In this document: in pieces, positions 38,533-47,362 of the stretch
How the letters are laid out: each line of letters begins with the position of its first letter
Numbering within the stretch: position 1 is the first letter of the stretch
Source: Burkholderiales bacterium
GTDB lineage: Bacteria > Pseudomonadota > Gammaproteobacteria > Burkholderiales > Burkholderiaceae_E
Assembly (NCBI GenBank): GCA_003577305.1
Contig: QEVL01000002.1
Coordinates: 158,662-222,661, forward strand
DNA: 64,000 nt
Reading direction: 5' to 3'
Notes under the pieces: model-generated
Seen by the model: the letters and a program-made list of their open reading frames with translations, nothing else
Database searches by the model: none
Told to the model about the DNA's origin: nothing
Position numbers and translations under genes: made by a program

Positions 38533-38596
38533 CGCATCGTTACGCAGGTGCGCACCGGCCTACGACTGGCCGTCTTCCTTTTTCAGGAGCAGGGAA

Positions 38597-38878
38597 ATGA
38601 TTCATTTCGTGTTGCATGACCCGAAGGACACCGTTGCGGTCGTGGTCGTCGAGGGCGTGAAGGCCGGCATGGAACTCAACGGCTGGATCATGGACGAGGA
38701 CCGCGAAGTCAGGATCACTGCCAGGCAGGACATCCCCATCGGCCACAAGGTGGCGCTAGGAGACATGGCCTCCGGTGACACCGTCTACAAGTACGGCGTC
38801 GACATCGGCCGCGTGGTTGCACCGATCAGGGCAGGCGAACACGCACACGTGCACAACATCAAGACCAAGCGCTGGTAA
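38597..38878 (+). CDS. suyA: (R)-sulfolactate sulfo-lyase small subunit (UxaA-family SAF domain)
   Basis: A 93-aa protein equal to the N-terminal SAF domain of the altronate dehydratase (UxaA) family, encoded alone. It has [41 protein letters not shown] and [11 protein letters not shown] separate small SAF subunit of this size before a 390-aa large subunit is the arrangement of sulfolactate sulfo-lyase SuyAB, which splits (R)-3-sulfolactate to pyruvate and sulfite. The assignment rests on architecture plus the slcC/comC/TSUP neighbours; other split UxaA hydro-lyases are the alternative. Confidence 0.8.
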   Translation: MIHFVLHDPKDTVAVVVVEGVKAGMELNGWIMDEDREVRITARQDIPIGHKVALGDMASGDTVYKYGVDIGRVVAPIRAGEHAHVHNIKTKRW

Positions 38879-38930
38879 GGGCACTGCGCACCACGGCAAT
38901 TCCCGAACACTTCGACAAGGACACTCCGCC

Positions 38931-40100
38931 ATGATCAGCAGCACGACCACGTTTATGGGCTATCGCCGCGAAAACGGCCGGGTCGGCGTGCGCAACCACG
39001 TCATCATCCTGCCGGTGGACGACATCTCCAACGCAGCCTGCGAGGCCGTCGCCAACAACATCAAGGGCACACTGGCGCTGCCCCATCCCTATGGCCGACT
39101 GCAGTTCGGCGCCGACCTCGATCTGCACTTCCGCACGCTGATCGGCACCGGCTCGAATCCCAACGTCGCGGCGGTGGTGGTGATCGGCATCGAGGAAGGC
39201 TGGACCAACAGGATCGTTGAAGGCATCAGGAAGACGGGCAAGCCGGCGCTCGGTTACTCGATCGAACTGCACGGCGACCACGACACCATCATGCGCGCCT
39301 CCCGCGGCGCGCGCGAACTGGTGCAGTGGGCTTCCGAGAAACAGCGGGAGGAATGCAAGGTATCGGAGTTGTGGGTATCAACCAAGTGCGGCGAGTCGGA
39401 CACCACCTCCGGCTGCGGCGGCAACCCCACCGTTGGCAACGCGTTCGACAAGCTCTATGAACTGGGAAGCACGCTGCTCTTCGGCGAAACGTCGGAAATC
39501 ACCGGCGGCGAGCAACTCGTGGCCGAGCGCTGCGCCACGCCCGCGGTGCGCGAACGGTTCATGTTCATGTTCAACCGCTATCAGGACATGATCAACCGGC
39601 ACAAGACCGACGACCTTTCCGAATCGCAACCGACCAAGGGCAATATCGCCGGCGGGTTGACCACGATCGAGGAGAAAGCGCTGGGCAACATCCAGAAGAT
39701 CGGGAAGAAGTGCAGGGTCGACGGCGTGCTCGACAAGGCCGAGGAACCCACGGGTCCGGGGCTCTGGTTCATGGACTCCTCGTCGGCGGCGGCGGAAATG
39801 GTGACGCTGTGCGCCGCCTCTGGCTTCGCGGTGCACTTCTTTCCCACCGGCCAGGGCAACGTGATCGGCAATCCGATCCTGCCGGTCATCAAGATCTGCG
39901 CCAATCCGCGCACCGTGCGCACGATGAGCGAGCACATCGACGTCGACACCTCGGGACTGCTGCAGCGCGAGTTGACGCTCGACCAGGCAGGCGACAAGCT
40001 GCTCGACATGATGCTGCGCACCGCCAACGGGCGGCTCACTGCGGCCGAGGCGCTGGGTCACCGGGAATTCGTCCTGACCCGCCTGTACGAGAGCGCATGA
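38931..40100 (+). CDS. suyB: (R)-sulfolactate sulfo-lyase large subunit (UxaA family)
   Basis: A 389-aa catalytic subunit of the UxaA/altronate-dehydratase type, a metal-dependent lyase. Family marks: [35 protein letters not shown] (metal-binding cysteine region), [18 protein letters not shown] and [17 protein letters not shown]. It follows the small subunit by 52 nt with AAGGA upstream of the ATG. Together they should form the sulfo-lyase that releases sulfite from (R)-sulfolactate in the cytoplasm. Confidence 0.82.
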   Translation: MISSTTTFMGYRRENGRVGVRNHVIILPVDDISNAACEAVANNIKGTLALPHPYGRLQFGADLDLHFRTLIGTGSNPNVAAVVVIGIEEGWTNRIVEGIRKTGKPALGYSIELHGDHDTIMRASRGARELVQWASEKQREECKVSELWVSTKCGESDTTSGCGGNPTVGNAFDKLYELGSTLLFGETSEITGGEQLVAERCATPAVRERFMFMFNRYQDMINRHKTDDLSESQPTKGNIAGGLTTIEEKALGNIQKIGKKCRVDGVLDKAEEPTGPGLWFMDSSSAAAEMVTLCAASGFAVHFFPTGQGNVIGNPILPVIKICANPRTVRTMSEHIDVDTSGLLQRELTLDQAGDKLLDMMLRTANGRLTAAEALGHREFVLTRLYESA

Positions 40101-40178
40101 CGGGATGATCGGCGCGAGAGGAAACAGCGGGGCCGTCTGCGCAACGGTCCACACAACCACTTCACCATGGAGGACAAC

Positions 40179-41183
40179 ATGAACAAGAGGAAGATCCTGG
40201 GCATCGCAGCCCTCGCTGCTTTTGCCATGGCCCCTGCTGCCCGCGCCGAACTGGGAGAACTCAAGGTGGCACAGCAGTACGGCATCAGCTATCTGCCGTT
40301 GATGATCATGGAAGACCAGGGCCTGATCGAGAAGCACGCGAAGGCCGCAGGCATCGGCGACCTGAAGGTCAGCTGGTCGAAATTTGCCGGCGGCAACGTG
40401 ATGAACGAGGCCCTGCTGTCGGGCAGCCTCCAGTTCGCCTCGGGCGGCGTTGGCCCGTTGGTCACGCTCTGGGCCAAGACGAGGGGCAACTACGACGTGA
40501 AGGCGGTGGCGGCGATGAATTCGATGCCGCTCTATCTGAACACCCGCAATCCCGACGTCAGGACAGTCAAGGATTTCACCGACAAGGACAAGATCGCCCT
40601 GCCCGCAGTGAAGGTGTCCATCCAGGCGGTGACGCTGCAGATGGCTGCGGAGAAGGCCTTCGGCGAAGGCCAGCAATACAAGCTGGATCGCCTCACGGTG
40701 ACCATGAGCCATCCGGACGGAGAGGTCGCCCTCCTCTCGGGCACGAGCGAGGTCAATTCGCACTTCACGTCGCCCCCTTACCAGTACCGCGAACTGGAAA
40801 AGCCCGGCATTCGCACCGTGGTCAATTCGTACGAGGTGCTTGGCGGCCCGGCCACTTTCAACGCCGTGTGGACGACGAGCAAGTTCCGTAACGAGAACCC
40901 GAAGCTGTACAAGGCCTTCTACGACGCGTTCCGCGAATCGATCGACATGATCAACAAGGACAAGAAGTGGGCCGCCGAGACCTACCTGCGGCTGTCCAGG
41001 GACAAGGACAGCGTCGAGAACACCCTGAAGATGCTCAATGATCCCGAGATCGTTTTCACGACGACGCCGAACAACGTCATGAAGTACGTCAAGTTCATGC
41101 ACAAGATCGGGTCGATCAAGGTCGATCCGGAGTCGTGGAAAGACCTCTTCTTCCCCGAGGTCCACGCACTGCCGGGCAGCTGA
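40179..41183 (+). CDS. ABC transporter periplasmic substrate-binding protein (SsuA/TauA/NMT1-like)
   Basis: A 334-aa periplasmic binding protein with signal peptide MNKRKILGIAALAAFAMAPA ending ARA. ATG 40179 is preceded by GGAGG 6 nt upstream; ATG 40167 would overlap that site and is rejected. The mature part (LKVAQQYGISYLPLMIMEDQ, SGSLQFASGGVGPLVTLW) belongs to the NMT1/SsuA class binding sulfonates, taurine, nitrate or thiamine precursors. Being in a sulfolactate operon with its own ATPase and permease, it most likely captures 3-sulfolactate. It has more Lys and less Arg than most neighbours. Confidence 0.88.
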   Translation: MNKRKILGIAALAAFAMAPAARAELGELKVAQQYGISYLPLMIMEDQGLIEKHAKAAGIGDLKVSWSKFAGGNVMNEALLSGSLQFASGGVGPLVTLWAKTRGNYDVKAVAAMNSMPLYLNTRNPDVRTVKDFTDKDKIALPAVKVSIQAVTLQMAAEKAFGEGQQYKLDRLTVTMSHPDGEVALLSGTSEVNSHFTSPPYQYRELEKPGIRTVVNSYEVLGGPATFNAVWTTSKFRNENPKLYKAFYDAFRESIDMINKDKKWAAETYLRLSRDKDSVENTLKMLNDPEIVFTTTPNNVMKYVKFMHKIGSIKVDPESWKDLFFPEVHALPGS

Positions 41184-41224
41184 GAACCATCGCACGGAGC
41201 CGTTTTCCGGGGGAGGGAGCAGGC

Positions 41225-42019
41225 ATGAACAGTGTCTCTGGCGTGACGCCGCTGCTCGACGTCAGGGGCGTCACCCTGCAGTACAAGACGAAGGAGCACC
41301 TGGTGACCGCGACCTACCGGGTCGACTTCCAGGTGTTCAAGTCCGACCGCTACGTGCTGCTCGGTCCGTCGGGTTGCGGGAAGTCGACCCTGCTCAAGGC
41401 GGTTGGCGGCTACCTGCAGCCGACGGAGGGTGAGATCACCCTCAAGGGCGTGGCGATCAACAAGCCTGGCCCAGACCGGATGATGGTGTTCCAGGAGTTC
41501 GACCAGCTTCTGCCCTGGAAGACGGTTCGCGAGAACGTGATGTTCCCGCTGCTCTCCTCCGGAAAGCTCCGGGGGCGGGCGGCGCAGGAAAAGGCAATGC
41601 AGTACATCGAGAAGGTGAATCTGACGAACTTCGCCAATCACTTTCCCCACATGCTTTCGGGAGGCATGAAGCAGCGCGTGGCGATCGCGCGCGGCATGGC
41701 GATGGAGCCCGATGTCCTGCTCATGGACGAACCCTACGCCGCGCTCGACGCGCTGACGCGGCGCAAGATGCAGGACGAACTGCTTCAATTGTGGGACGAC
41801 ACTCACTTCACGGTGCTTTTCGTCACTCATTCGATCCCCGAGGCGATCAAGATCGGCAGCCGCATCCTGCTGCTGTCTCCGCACCCTGGCCAGGTCAAGG
41901 CCGAGCTCGCGAGCGCACCTCGCGACGCAAGCGCCGAGGAGACCAAGACGCTCGAGACGGAGATCCACAACATGCTGTTCTCCGACCAGATCGAGTCGCA
42001 GGAGGCGCAACATGTCTAG
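41225..42019 (+). CDS. ABC transporter ATP-binding protein (SsuB/TauB-like)
   Basis: A 264-aa ATPase. Walker A is LLGPSGCGKSTLLKAV, the Q-loop VFQEFDQLLPW, signature LSGGMKQRVAIARGM, Walker B VLLMDEPYAALDA and H-loop FVTHSIPEA. ATG 41225 has a strong purine-rich ribosome site. The stop overlaps the permease gene by 8 nt. Energises the uptake system of the sulfolactate operon. Confidence 0.93.
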   Translation: MNSVSGVTPLLDVRGVTLQYKTKEHLVTATYRVDFQVFKSDRYVLLGPSGCGKSTLLKAVGGYLQPTEGEITLKGVAINKPGPDRMMVFQEFDQLLPWKTVRENVMFPLLSSGKLRGRAAQEKAMQYIEKVNLTNFANHFPHMLSGGMKQRVAIARGMAMEPDVLLMDEPYAALDALTRRKMQDELLQLWDDTHFTVLFVTHSIPEAIKIGSRILLLSPHPGQVKAELASAPRDASAEETKTLETEIHNMLFSDQIESQEAQHV

Positions 42020-42890
42020 CAAGGACGCGGTGCTCGTTGCACGTCCCGACATTCGTGGCCAGCCGGTCGATTCCTCCGCGTTCGGCGTCGTCGAGAAACC
42101 GCTCACGAGATTCGAGAAGCTCTACAACATCGGCGCCCTGCGCAAGAGCCTGATCCTCCTCGTCCTGGCCATCGTCTGGGAAGTCGGCGCTCGCACGTTG
42201 AGCAACGAGCTCCTTTTCCCCGCCTTCTCGGCGACCACTGTCGCCTTCCTGCAGGGCGTGGCGAGCGGCGAGCTGCTGATCAAGGTCTGGGCGTCGATCA
42301 AGGTGCTGCTCTCGGGATACGCCATAGGCATCGGCCTGGCTGCATTGCTCACCGCGTTCGGCATCGGTTCGCGAATCGGCGTGGATTTCCTGGAGACGCT
42401 CACGTCGATGTTCAACCCGTTGCCTGCGATCGCGCTGCTGCCGATCGCACTGATCTGGTTCGGTCTCGGCAACGGCAGCCTGGTTTTCGTGCTGGTGCAC
42501 TCGGTGCTGTGGGCGGTTGCGCTGAACACGCATTCGGGCTTCAGCGCAGTGTCGAACACCCTGCGCATGGTCGGCCGCAATTATGGCCTGTCCGGGTTCG
42601 GATACGTGATGAAGATACTCATTCCGGCAGCTTTCCCGAGCATCCTCACCGGCCTGAAGATCGGCTGGGCCTTCGCGTGGCGCACGCTGATCGCGTCGGA
42701 GCTGGTGTTCGGCGTGAGTTCGGGTGCGGGCGGACTCGGCTGGTACATCTACGAGAACAAGAACCAGCTCGAGATTCCGAACGTCTTCGCGGGCCTCTTC
42801 ACCGTGATCATCATCGGTCTCGTGGTCGAGAACCTGATCTTCCGCACGCTGGAAAACCGTACGGTCAGGAAGTGGGGCATGCAACACTGA
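42012..42890 (+). CDS. ABC transporter permease (SsuC/TauC-like)
   Basis: A 292-aa inner-membrane permease with about six helices; the EAA-loop region is ILIPAAFPSILTGLKIGWAFAWR. An unusual extended cytoplasmic N-terminus of about 45 residues precedes the first helix. It overlaps the ATPase gene by 8 nt and completes a three-gene sulfonate-type ABC importer, where described sulfolactate clusters more often use a TTT transporter. Confidence 0.92.
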   Translation: MSSKDAVLVARPDIRGQPVDSSAFGVVEKPLTRFEKLYNIGALRKSLILLVLAIVWEVGARTLSNELLFPAFSATTVAFLQGVASGELLIKVWASIKVLLSGYAIGIGLAALLTAFGIGSRIGVDFLETLTSMFNPLPAIALLPIALIWFGLGNGSLVFVLVHSVLWAVALNTHSGFSAVSNTLRMVGRNYGLSGFGYVMKILIPAAFPSILTGLKIGWAFAWRTLIASELVFGVSSGAGGLGWYIYENKNQLEIPNVFAGLFTVIIIGLVVENLIFRTLENRTVRKWGMQH

Positions 42891-42945
42891 GCGACCTGCC
42901 GTCCGTGCGCCAGTGCCCCGGAACAACGCTCACCAGGAACCGACC

Positions 42946-43896
42946 ATGGCCAGACCGGACGTCGTCATCACCGAATTCATGGACGAATCGGCGGTCGAAG
43001 CGCTTCGCGCGCAATACGACGTGCTCTACGACGCCACGCTGGTCGATCGGCAGGCGGATCTGCTCGCCACGCTGGTGGGCGCGCGCGCCCTCATCGTACG
43101 CAACCGCACCCAGGTGAACACCGCACTGCTCGAGGCGGCACCAGGCCTCGTCGTGGTCGGGCGCCTCGGCGTCGGGCTGGACAACATCGACCTGCCCGCG
43201 TGCCGGGCACGGCATATCGAAGTCATTCCGGCCACCGGGGCCAACGCCCTTGCGGTGGCGGAGTACGTGATCGCCACGGCCATGGTGCTGCTGCGCGGAG
43301 CGTACCTGTCATCGGCCGAGGTCGCCGCGGGCAACTGGCCGCGCCCGCGCCTGTCCGGAGGACGCGAGATCGGGGGCAAGACGCTCGGATTGGTCGGCTT
43401 CGGCGGCATCGGCCGCCTCACCGCACGACTGGCGCAGGCTCTGGGCATGCACGTGCTCGCCCACGATCCCCTGGTCGCGCCGGATGACGCGCTGTGGGCG
43501 CGCCACGACGTGGCGCCACGAGACATCGATGCCCTGCTCGCCGAAGCAGATGTGGTCAGCCTGCACGTGCCGCTCACCGATGCCACACGCGGCCTGATGG
43601 ATCCGGCGCGAATTGCGCGCATGAAGCCGGGCGCGGTGCTCATCAACACGGCGCGCGGAGGCATCGTGAACGAACCCGCCCTCGCCGACGCGCTGCGCGA
43701 AGGGCGCCTCGCGGGCGCCGCGCTCGATGTGTTCGACCGCGAACCGCTGCCCGCCGGCTCGCCGCTCGCCGGTACGCCGAACCTCATCCTCACGCCGCAC
43801 ATCGGCGGCGTAACACGCGAATCGAACACCCGGGTCAGTACGCTCATTGCACAGAAGGTCGGCGCGTTCCTGCGCGAGTGCGGGCAACCATCATGA
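42946..43896 (+). CDS. slcC: D-2-hydroxyacid dehydrogenase, probable (S)-sulfolactate dehydrogenase
   Basis: A 316-aa NAD-dependent enzyme of the D-isomer-specific 2-hydroxyacid dehydrogenase family. The Rossmann motif is LGLVGFGGIGRLTARLA with Asp at the end of strand 2 (VLAHDP), favouring NAD over NADP. Catalytic Arg is in NTARGGIVNE, Glu in DVFDREPLP and His in LTPHIGGV. SlcC, known from Chromohalobacter, oxidises (S)-sulfolactate to sulfopyruvate and belongs to this family. Pairing with the Ldh2-type gene it overlaps supports that role here. Start ATG 42946 follows AGGAA. Confidence 0.78.
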   Translation: MARPDVVITEFMDESAVEALRAQYDVLYDATLVDRQADLLATLVGARALIVRNRTQVNTALLEAAPGLVVVGRLGVGLDNIDLPACRARHIEVIPATGANALAVAEYVIATAMVLLRGAYLSSAEVAAGNWPRPRLSGGREIGGKTLGLVGFGGIGRLTARLAQALGMHVLAHDPLVAPDDALWARHDVAPRDIDALLAEADVVSLHVPLTDATRGLMDPARIARMKPGAVLINTARGGIVNEPALADALREGRLAGAALDVFDREPLPAGSPLAGTPNLILTPHIGGVTRESNTRVSTLIAQKVGAFLRECGQPS

Positions 43897-44897
43897 CCGT
43901 CCTCACGCTCGATCAGGCTGCCCGCCTTGCCAGCGACGCCCTGACACGTGCAGGCGCCGCTGCGGGGATGGCCGAAGCCACCGCTGCCGCGCTCGTCACT
44001 GCAGATGCGCAGGGTCTCGCTTCTCACGGCCTGAGCCGCGTGCCGCAATATGCCGCCCACCTGCAACGCGGACGCGTCAACGGTGCGGCGCGGCCACGCC
44101 TGGTGCGCGAGAAGGCAGCCGCGTGCCTCGTCGACGCCGATGAGGGGCTGGCCTTCCCTGCCTGCGCACTCGCCGTGCGTGAAGCGATCGCACGCGCAGG
44201 CCGCTGCGGCGCCGCATTCGCCGCAGTGACGCGCAGCCACCACTTCGGCGCCGCCGCCTACCATCTGGAACCTGTCGCGGCCGCAGGCATGGTCGGGTTG
44301 GCCTTCGGCAACTCGCCGGCCGCGATGCCTGCATGGGGCGGAAGGCGTGCCTTGTTCGGCACCAATCCGATCGCTGCGGTGTTCCCCCGCCGCGATGCTC
44401 CGCCCCTCACCATCGACCTGTCGCTCTCCGAAGTTGCGCGCGGCAGGCTGATGGTCGCTGCACGCAAAGGCGAGCCCATTCCCCGAGGCTGGGCACTGGA
44501 CAAGGATGGCAACCCGACCACCGATCCGAACGCCGGACTGAGCGGGATGATGCTGCCGGCTGGCGGCGTCAAGGGTGCGATGCTGGCGCTGATCGTGGAG
44601 CTTCTGTGCTGCACGCTCACCGGCGCGGCATTCGGCTTCGAGGCCGACTCGTTCTTCACCGACGACGGGAACCGCCCGCGCATCGGCCAGGCATTCATGG
44701 TGATCGATCCGTCCGCGCTCGCGGGTCGCGAAACCTTCCACGAGCGCCTGGAGACCCTGGTTGCCGCAATGCTGCAGGATCCCGCGGTGCGCCTGCCGGG
44801 CGATCGCCGCCTGCAACTGGCCGCCCGGGCTCGCACCGAGGGCATCGATGTGCCCGACGCCCTGCTCACCCAGCTCCGTGAACTCGCCGCCTCGTGA
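43893..44897 (+). CDS. comC: Ldh2-family dehydrogenase, probable (R)-sulfolactate dehydrogenase
   Basis: A 334-aa NAD(P)H-dependent oxidoreductase of the malate/L-lactate/sulfolactate (Ldh2) family. It has ADAQGLASHGLSRVPQY, SHHFGAAAYHLEP (catalytic His region), LFGTNPIAAVFP and GGVKGAMLALIVELL. ComC reduces sulfopyruvate to (R)-sulfolactate. With the SlcC-like enzyme it would invert (S)-sulfolactate to the R form that SuyAB cleaves. It overlaps the slcC-like gene (ATGA) and the TSUP gene downstream. Confidence 0.8.
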   Translation: MTVLTLDQAARLASDALTRAGAAAGMAEATAAALVTADAQGLASHGLSRVPQYAAHLQRGRVNGAARPRLVREKAAACLVDADEGLAFPACALAVREAIARAGRCGAAFAAVTRSHHFGAAAYHLEPVAAAGMVGLAFGNSPAAMPAWGGRRALFGTNPIAAVFPRRDAPPLTIDLSLSEVARGRLMVAARKGEPIPRGWALDKDGNPTTDPNAGLSGMMLPAGGVKGAMLALIVELLCCTLTGAAFGFEADSFFTDDGNRPRIGQAFMVIDPSALAGRETFHERLETLVAAMLQDPAVRLPGDRRLQLAARARTEGIDVPDALLTQLRELAAS

Positions 44898-45640
44898 CCC
44901 TTTCGCCGGATTCCGTCCTGTGGTCGGCGCTTGCCGTCACCATGGCGTACACGGTCTTCGGTCTGACCGGATTCGGCGCATCGATCGCGGCCATGCCGCT
45001 GCTCGCACACTTCTTTCCGCTGCGCTTCGCCGTGCCGATGATGCTGGTGTTCGATCTGTGCGCCGGATTTCTCATCGGCTGGCGCAATCATGCGGTGATC
45101 GACAAGTCCGAGGTGAAGCGACTCGTGCCGTTCATGCTGCTCGGCATCGCTCTCGGCGCCACATTGCTGGTCAAGGCTCCCGAAGGCGCATTGCTGCTGT
45201 CCCTGGGCTGCTTCGTGCTCGCCTATGCCGCATACAACTTCCTGTTCCGTCCCGGCGGCGCGCCGATCGTACCGTTGTGGTCGGCGCCGTTGGGCACGCT
45301 GGGCGGCATGTTCAGCGCGCTGTTCGGTGCCGGCGGGCCGATCTACGCGATCTATCTCGCGCGTCGCCTGCCGGAAAAATCGGTCCTGCGCGCCACCGTC
45401 AGTTCGGTCATCATGCTGAGCAGCCTGTCGCGGCTGTTCGTATTCATTGCGGCGGGGCTTTACGCGCAGCGGCACCTGCTGGTTCTTGCGCTCGCACTGG
45501 TGCCCTGCGCGCTGCTCGGGCTGTTCATCGGCAATCGCCTGCACCATCGCCTGCCTGCCAGGCATGTCGTGCAGGCGGTCTGGGTGCTGCTCGTCGTCGG
45601 CGGCGCGAGCCTGATACGCCGGGGTCTCGGCGCGATCTGA
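44894..45640 (+). CDS. TSUP family (TauE/SafE) permease, copy 2; probable sulfite exporter
   Basis: A 248-aa membrane protein with seven to eight helices. The GTG start overlaps the comC-like stop (GTGA), tying it to the sulfolactate operon, whose lyase produces toxic sulfite; sulfite efflux is the natural role. Its sequence is clearly paralogous to the TSUP at 36694-37431 (GLTGFGAS, FSALFGAGGPIYAIYLARR, LHHRLPA). The stop is 8 nt from the convergent LysR gene. Confidence 0.9.
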   Translation: MTLSPDSVLWSALAVTMAYTVFGLTGFGASIAAMPLLAHFFPLRFAVPMMLVFDLCAGFLIGWRNHAVIDKSEVKRLVPFMLLGIALGATLLVKAPEGALLLSLGCFVLAYAAYNFLFRPGGAPIVPLWSAPLGTLGGMFSALFGAGGPIYAIYLARRLPEKSVLRATVSSVIMLSSLSRLFVFIAAGLYAQRHLLVLALALVPCALLGLFIGNRLHHRLPARHVVQAVWVLLVVGGASLIRRGLGAI

Positions 45641-45648
45641 ACAGATTC

Positions 45649-46536
45649 CTAGCCGGCTGACGCCTCGGCAAAGAAGCGTTTCACCGCACCGGTGAAGCGC
45701 GTGCGGGCGTGGCGCGAGCGTTCGAGCAGCCCGACGCGCCGCTGGACGTTCGTGTCGGGGAGTTCGATGACACGCAATTCGCGGTCTGCAGCCCAGCGCA
45801 CATTGGCAAGTCTGGGCACGATCGACACCCCGAAGCCCTGGCGCACGATCGCGAGGATCGCCTCGACCGAGTTCAGCTCCATCCCGTCGCGGACCTCGAC
45901 GCGGCAGCGGTTCAACACGTCGCGCACCAGCAGTCCGGTCCAGGTTTCCCGATCGAAGCGGATGAACGGCGATTCGCGCAGCGCCTGCAGCGGATCGCTC
46001 GCGAGCGCGAAGTGCGGCCGGCGCGGCACGATCATCACCATCGGTTCGACGTACAGTTGTGTCCAGACGAGGCTGGACGGCAGCGGGCGCGGCGGCCGGG
46101 TGACGATCGCCGCATCGAGCAACCCCTGCTCGACGCGATTGGTGAAATCACTGGACTGCCCTGCGAAGAGCTTCACTTCGAGCCCCGGATTCTCTCGCTT
46201 GAGCGTCCACAGGGCGTCGGCGAAGGCGCCCATCAGTGTCGACACCAGCGCTCCCATCACCACGGTGCCCGAAAGGGAGTCGCTGCCGTTGCCCACGATC
46301 AGCTCCTCGTAGCGCGTCACCAGTTCCTCGATCTGCGCAATCGCGCGCCGGCCGGCCGTGTTCAGCACCACCGAGCGGCCGCCGCGATCGAACAACTGCT
46401 GCTTCAGGTTCTCCTCGAGGGCGCGCATCTGCAGTCCGACCGCGGCCGCGCTCAACCCGATCTCGGCGCCAGCCGCCGCGAAGCTGCCGTGCCTGGCGAC
46501 CGCGAGGAAGGTCTTCAGAGTGCGCAACGAAGACAT
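45649..46536 (-). CDS. LysR-family transcriptional regulator
   Basis: A 295-aa LysR regulator. The N-terminal HTH is in LKTFLAVARHGSFAAAGAEI followed by GLSAAAVGLQMRALEENL; the effector domain spans about 90-290 (VVMGALVSTLMGAFADAL). It is transcribed divergently from the dehydrogenase/fumarase operon with a perfect LysR-type dyad 13 nt in front of its ATG. It should activate that operon and repress itself, with a C4-dicarboxylate-like effector as the natural guess. Confidence 0.94.
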   Translation of the reverse strand: MSSLRTLKTFLAVARHGSFAAAGAEIGLSAAAVGLQMRALEENLKQQLFDRGGRSVVLNTAGRRAIAQIEELVTRYEELIVGNGSDSLSGTVVMGALVSTLMGAFADALWTLKRENPGLEVKLFAGQSSDFTNRVEQGLLDAAIVTRPPRPLPSSLVWTQLYVEPMVMIVPRRPHFALASDPLQALRESPFIRFDRETWTGLLVRDVLNRCRVEVRDGMELNSVEAILAIVRQGFGVSIVPRLANVRWAADRELRVIELPDTNVQRRVGLLERSRHARTRFTGAVKRFFAEASAG

Positions 46537-46548
46537 GCGAAAGAAATA

Positions 46549-46565
46549 CTTTACAATCGGTAAAG
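46549..46565. promoter_or_regulatory. Perfect LysR-type operator (T-N11-A dyad)
   Basis: CTTTAC-AATCG-GTAAAG is a perfect 6-bp inverted repeat with a 5-nt spacer and contains the T-N11-A core. It lies between the LysR ATG (46536) and the first gene of the divergent operon (46611), in an AT-rich stretch. Confidence 0.7.
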
Positions 46566-46610
46566 AATAAATCGTTTTCGCTTTCCTGACCAGGCTCTCA
46601 CAATGTCGCC

Positions 46611-47327
46611 ATGTCCAGCAATCTGCGCGTGAGAGTCTGGCGCGGCGGCGCCGACGGGAGCTTCTCCGACTACGAGGTGCCGCGGCAGGCGAGCCAGACG
46701 GTGCTCGATGTCGTCACCTACATCCAGCGGCAGCTGGAACCGACGCTGAGCTACCGCTTCTCCTGTCGAGTCGGCATGTGCGGGTCGTGCGCAATGACCG
46801 TCAACGGCGTCGCGCGCTGGACTTGTCGGACGCACGTGTCGAAAGTCGTCGACGGCAACTCGCTCGAGATCGCGCCGTTGGCGAACCTGCCGGTCATCAA
46901 GGACCTCGCTACCGACATGAGCGGGTTTTTCGACAAGTGGGCACGCGCGAAGGGCCGGTTCCGCGGCGCGACGACGCGCCGCGACGATTTCGCGCGGATC
47001 GATCCGGCTTCGCCCGAGCGAATTGCGGCGAACGCGGCCATCGAATGCATCGGCTGCGGCGTCTGCTACGCATCCTGCGACGTCGTCACCTGGCGACCCG
47101 ACTACCTCGGGCCGGCAGCGCTCAATCGCGCCTGGACACTGGTCAACGACCCGCGCGACATCGAGCAGGGGGAACGGCTGCGCGCAGTTGCCGGCGACGC
47201 GGGCTGCCACGCCTGCCACACGCTGGGATCGTGCACCGAACGATGCCCGAAGGCGATCGCGCCGACTGCCGGCATCGCCGGGCTCAAACGGCTCACTGCA
47301 CGTCGCGCAATGCGCGGCGAGTTGTGA
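46611..47327 (+). CDS. Succinate dehydrogenase/fumarate reductase iron-sulfur subunit
   Basis: A 238-aa Fe-S subunit that carries electrons between flavin and quinone. The [2Fe-2S] ligands are Cys52, Cys57, Cys60 and Cys72 (SCRVGMCGSC and RWTC). The [4Fe-4S] set is in CIGCGVCYASC, and the third cluster set is in CHACHTLGSCTERCPK. It is the first gene of an operon where the flavoprotein comes last, unlike the usual sdhCDAB order, so this is probably a second, specialised enzyme rather than the housekeeping SDH. Confidence 0.93.
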   Translation: MSSNLRVRVWRGGADGSFSDYEVPRQASQTVLDVVTYIQRQLEPTLSYRFSCRVGMCGSCAMTVNGVARWTCRTHVSKVVDGNSLEIAPLANLPVIKDLATDMSGFFDKWARAKGRFRGATTRRDDFARIDPASPERIAANAAIECIGCGVCYASCDVVTWRPDYLGPAALNRAWTLVNDPRDIEQGERLRAVAGDAGCHACHTLGSCTERCPKAIAPTAGIAGLKRLTARRAMRGEL

Positions 47328-47362
47328 CCGGTGAGCGCGAGCGCGACCCGAAGGAACTGCCG

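Noticed and set aside
39378..41195. A 605-codon minus-strand frame over suyB and the receptor gene
   Set aside because: Antisense to two genes with clear domains and ribosome sites; its translation has no recognisable motif.
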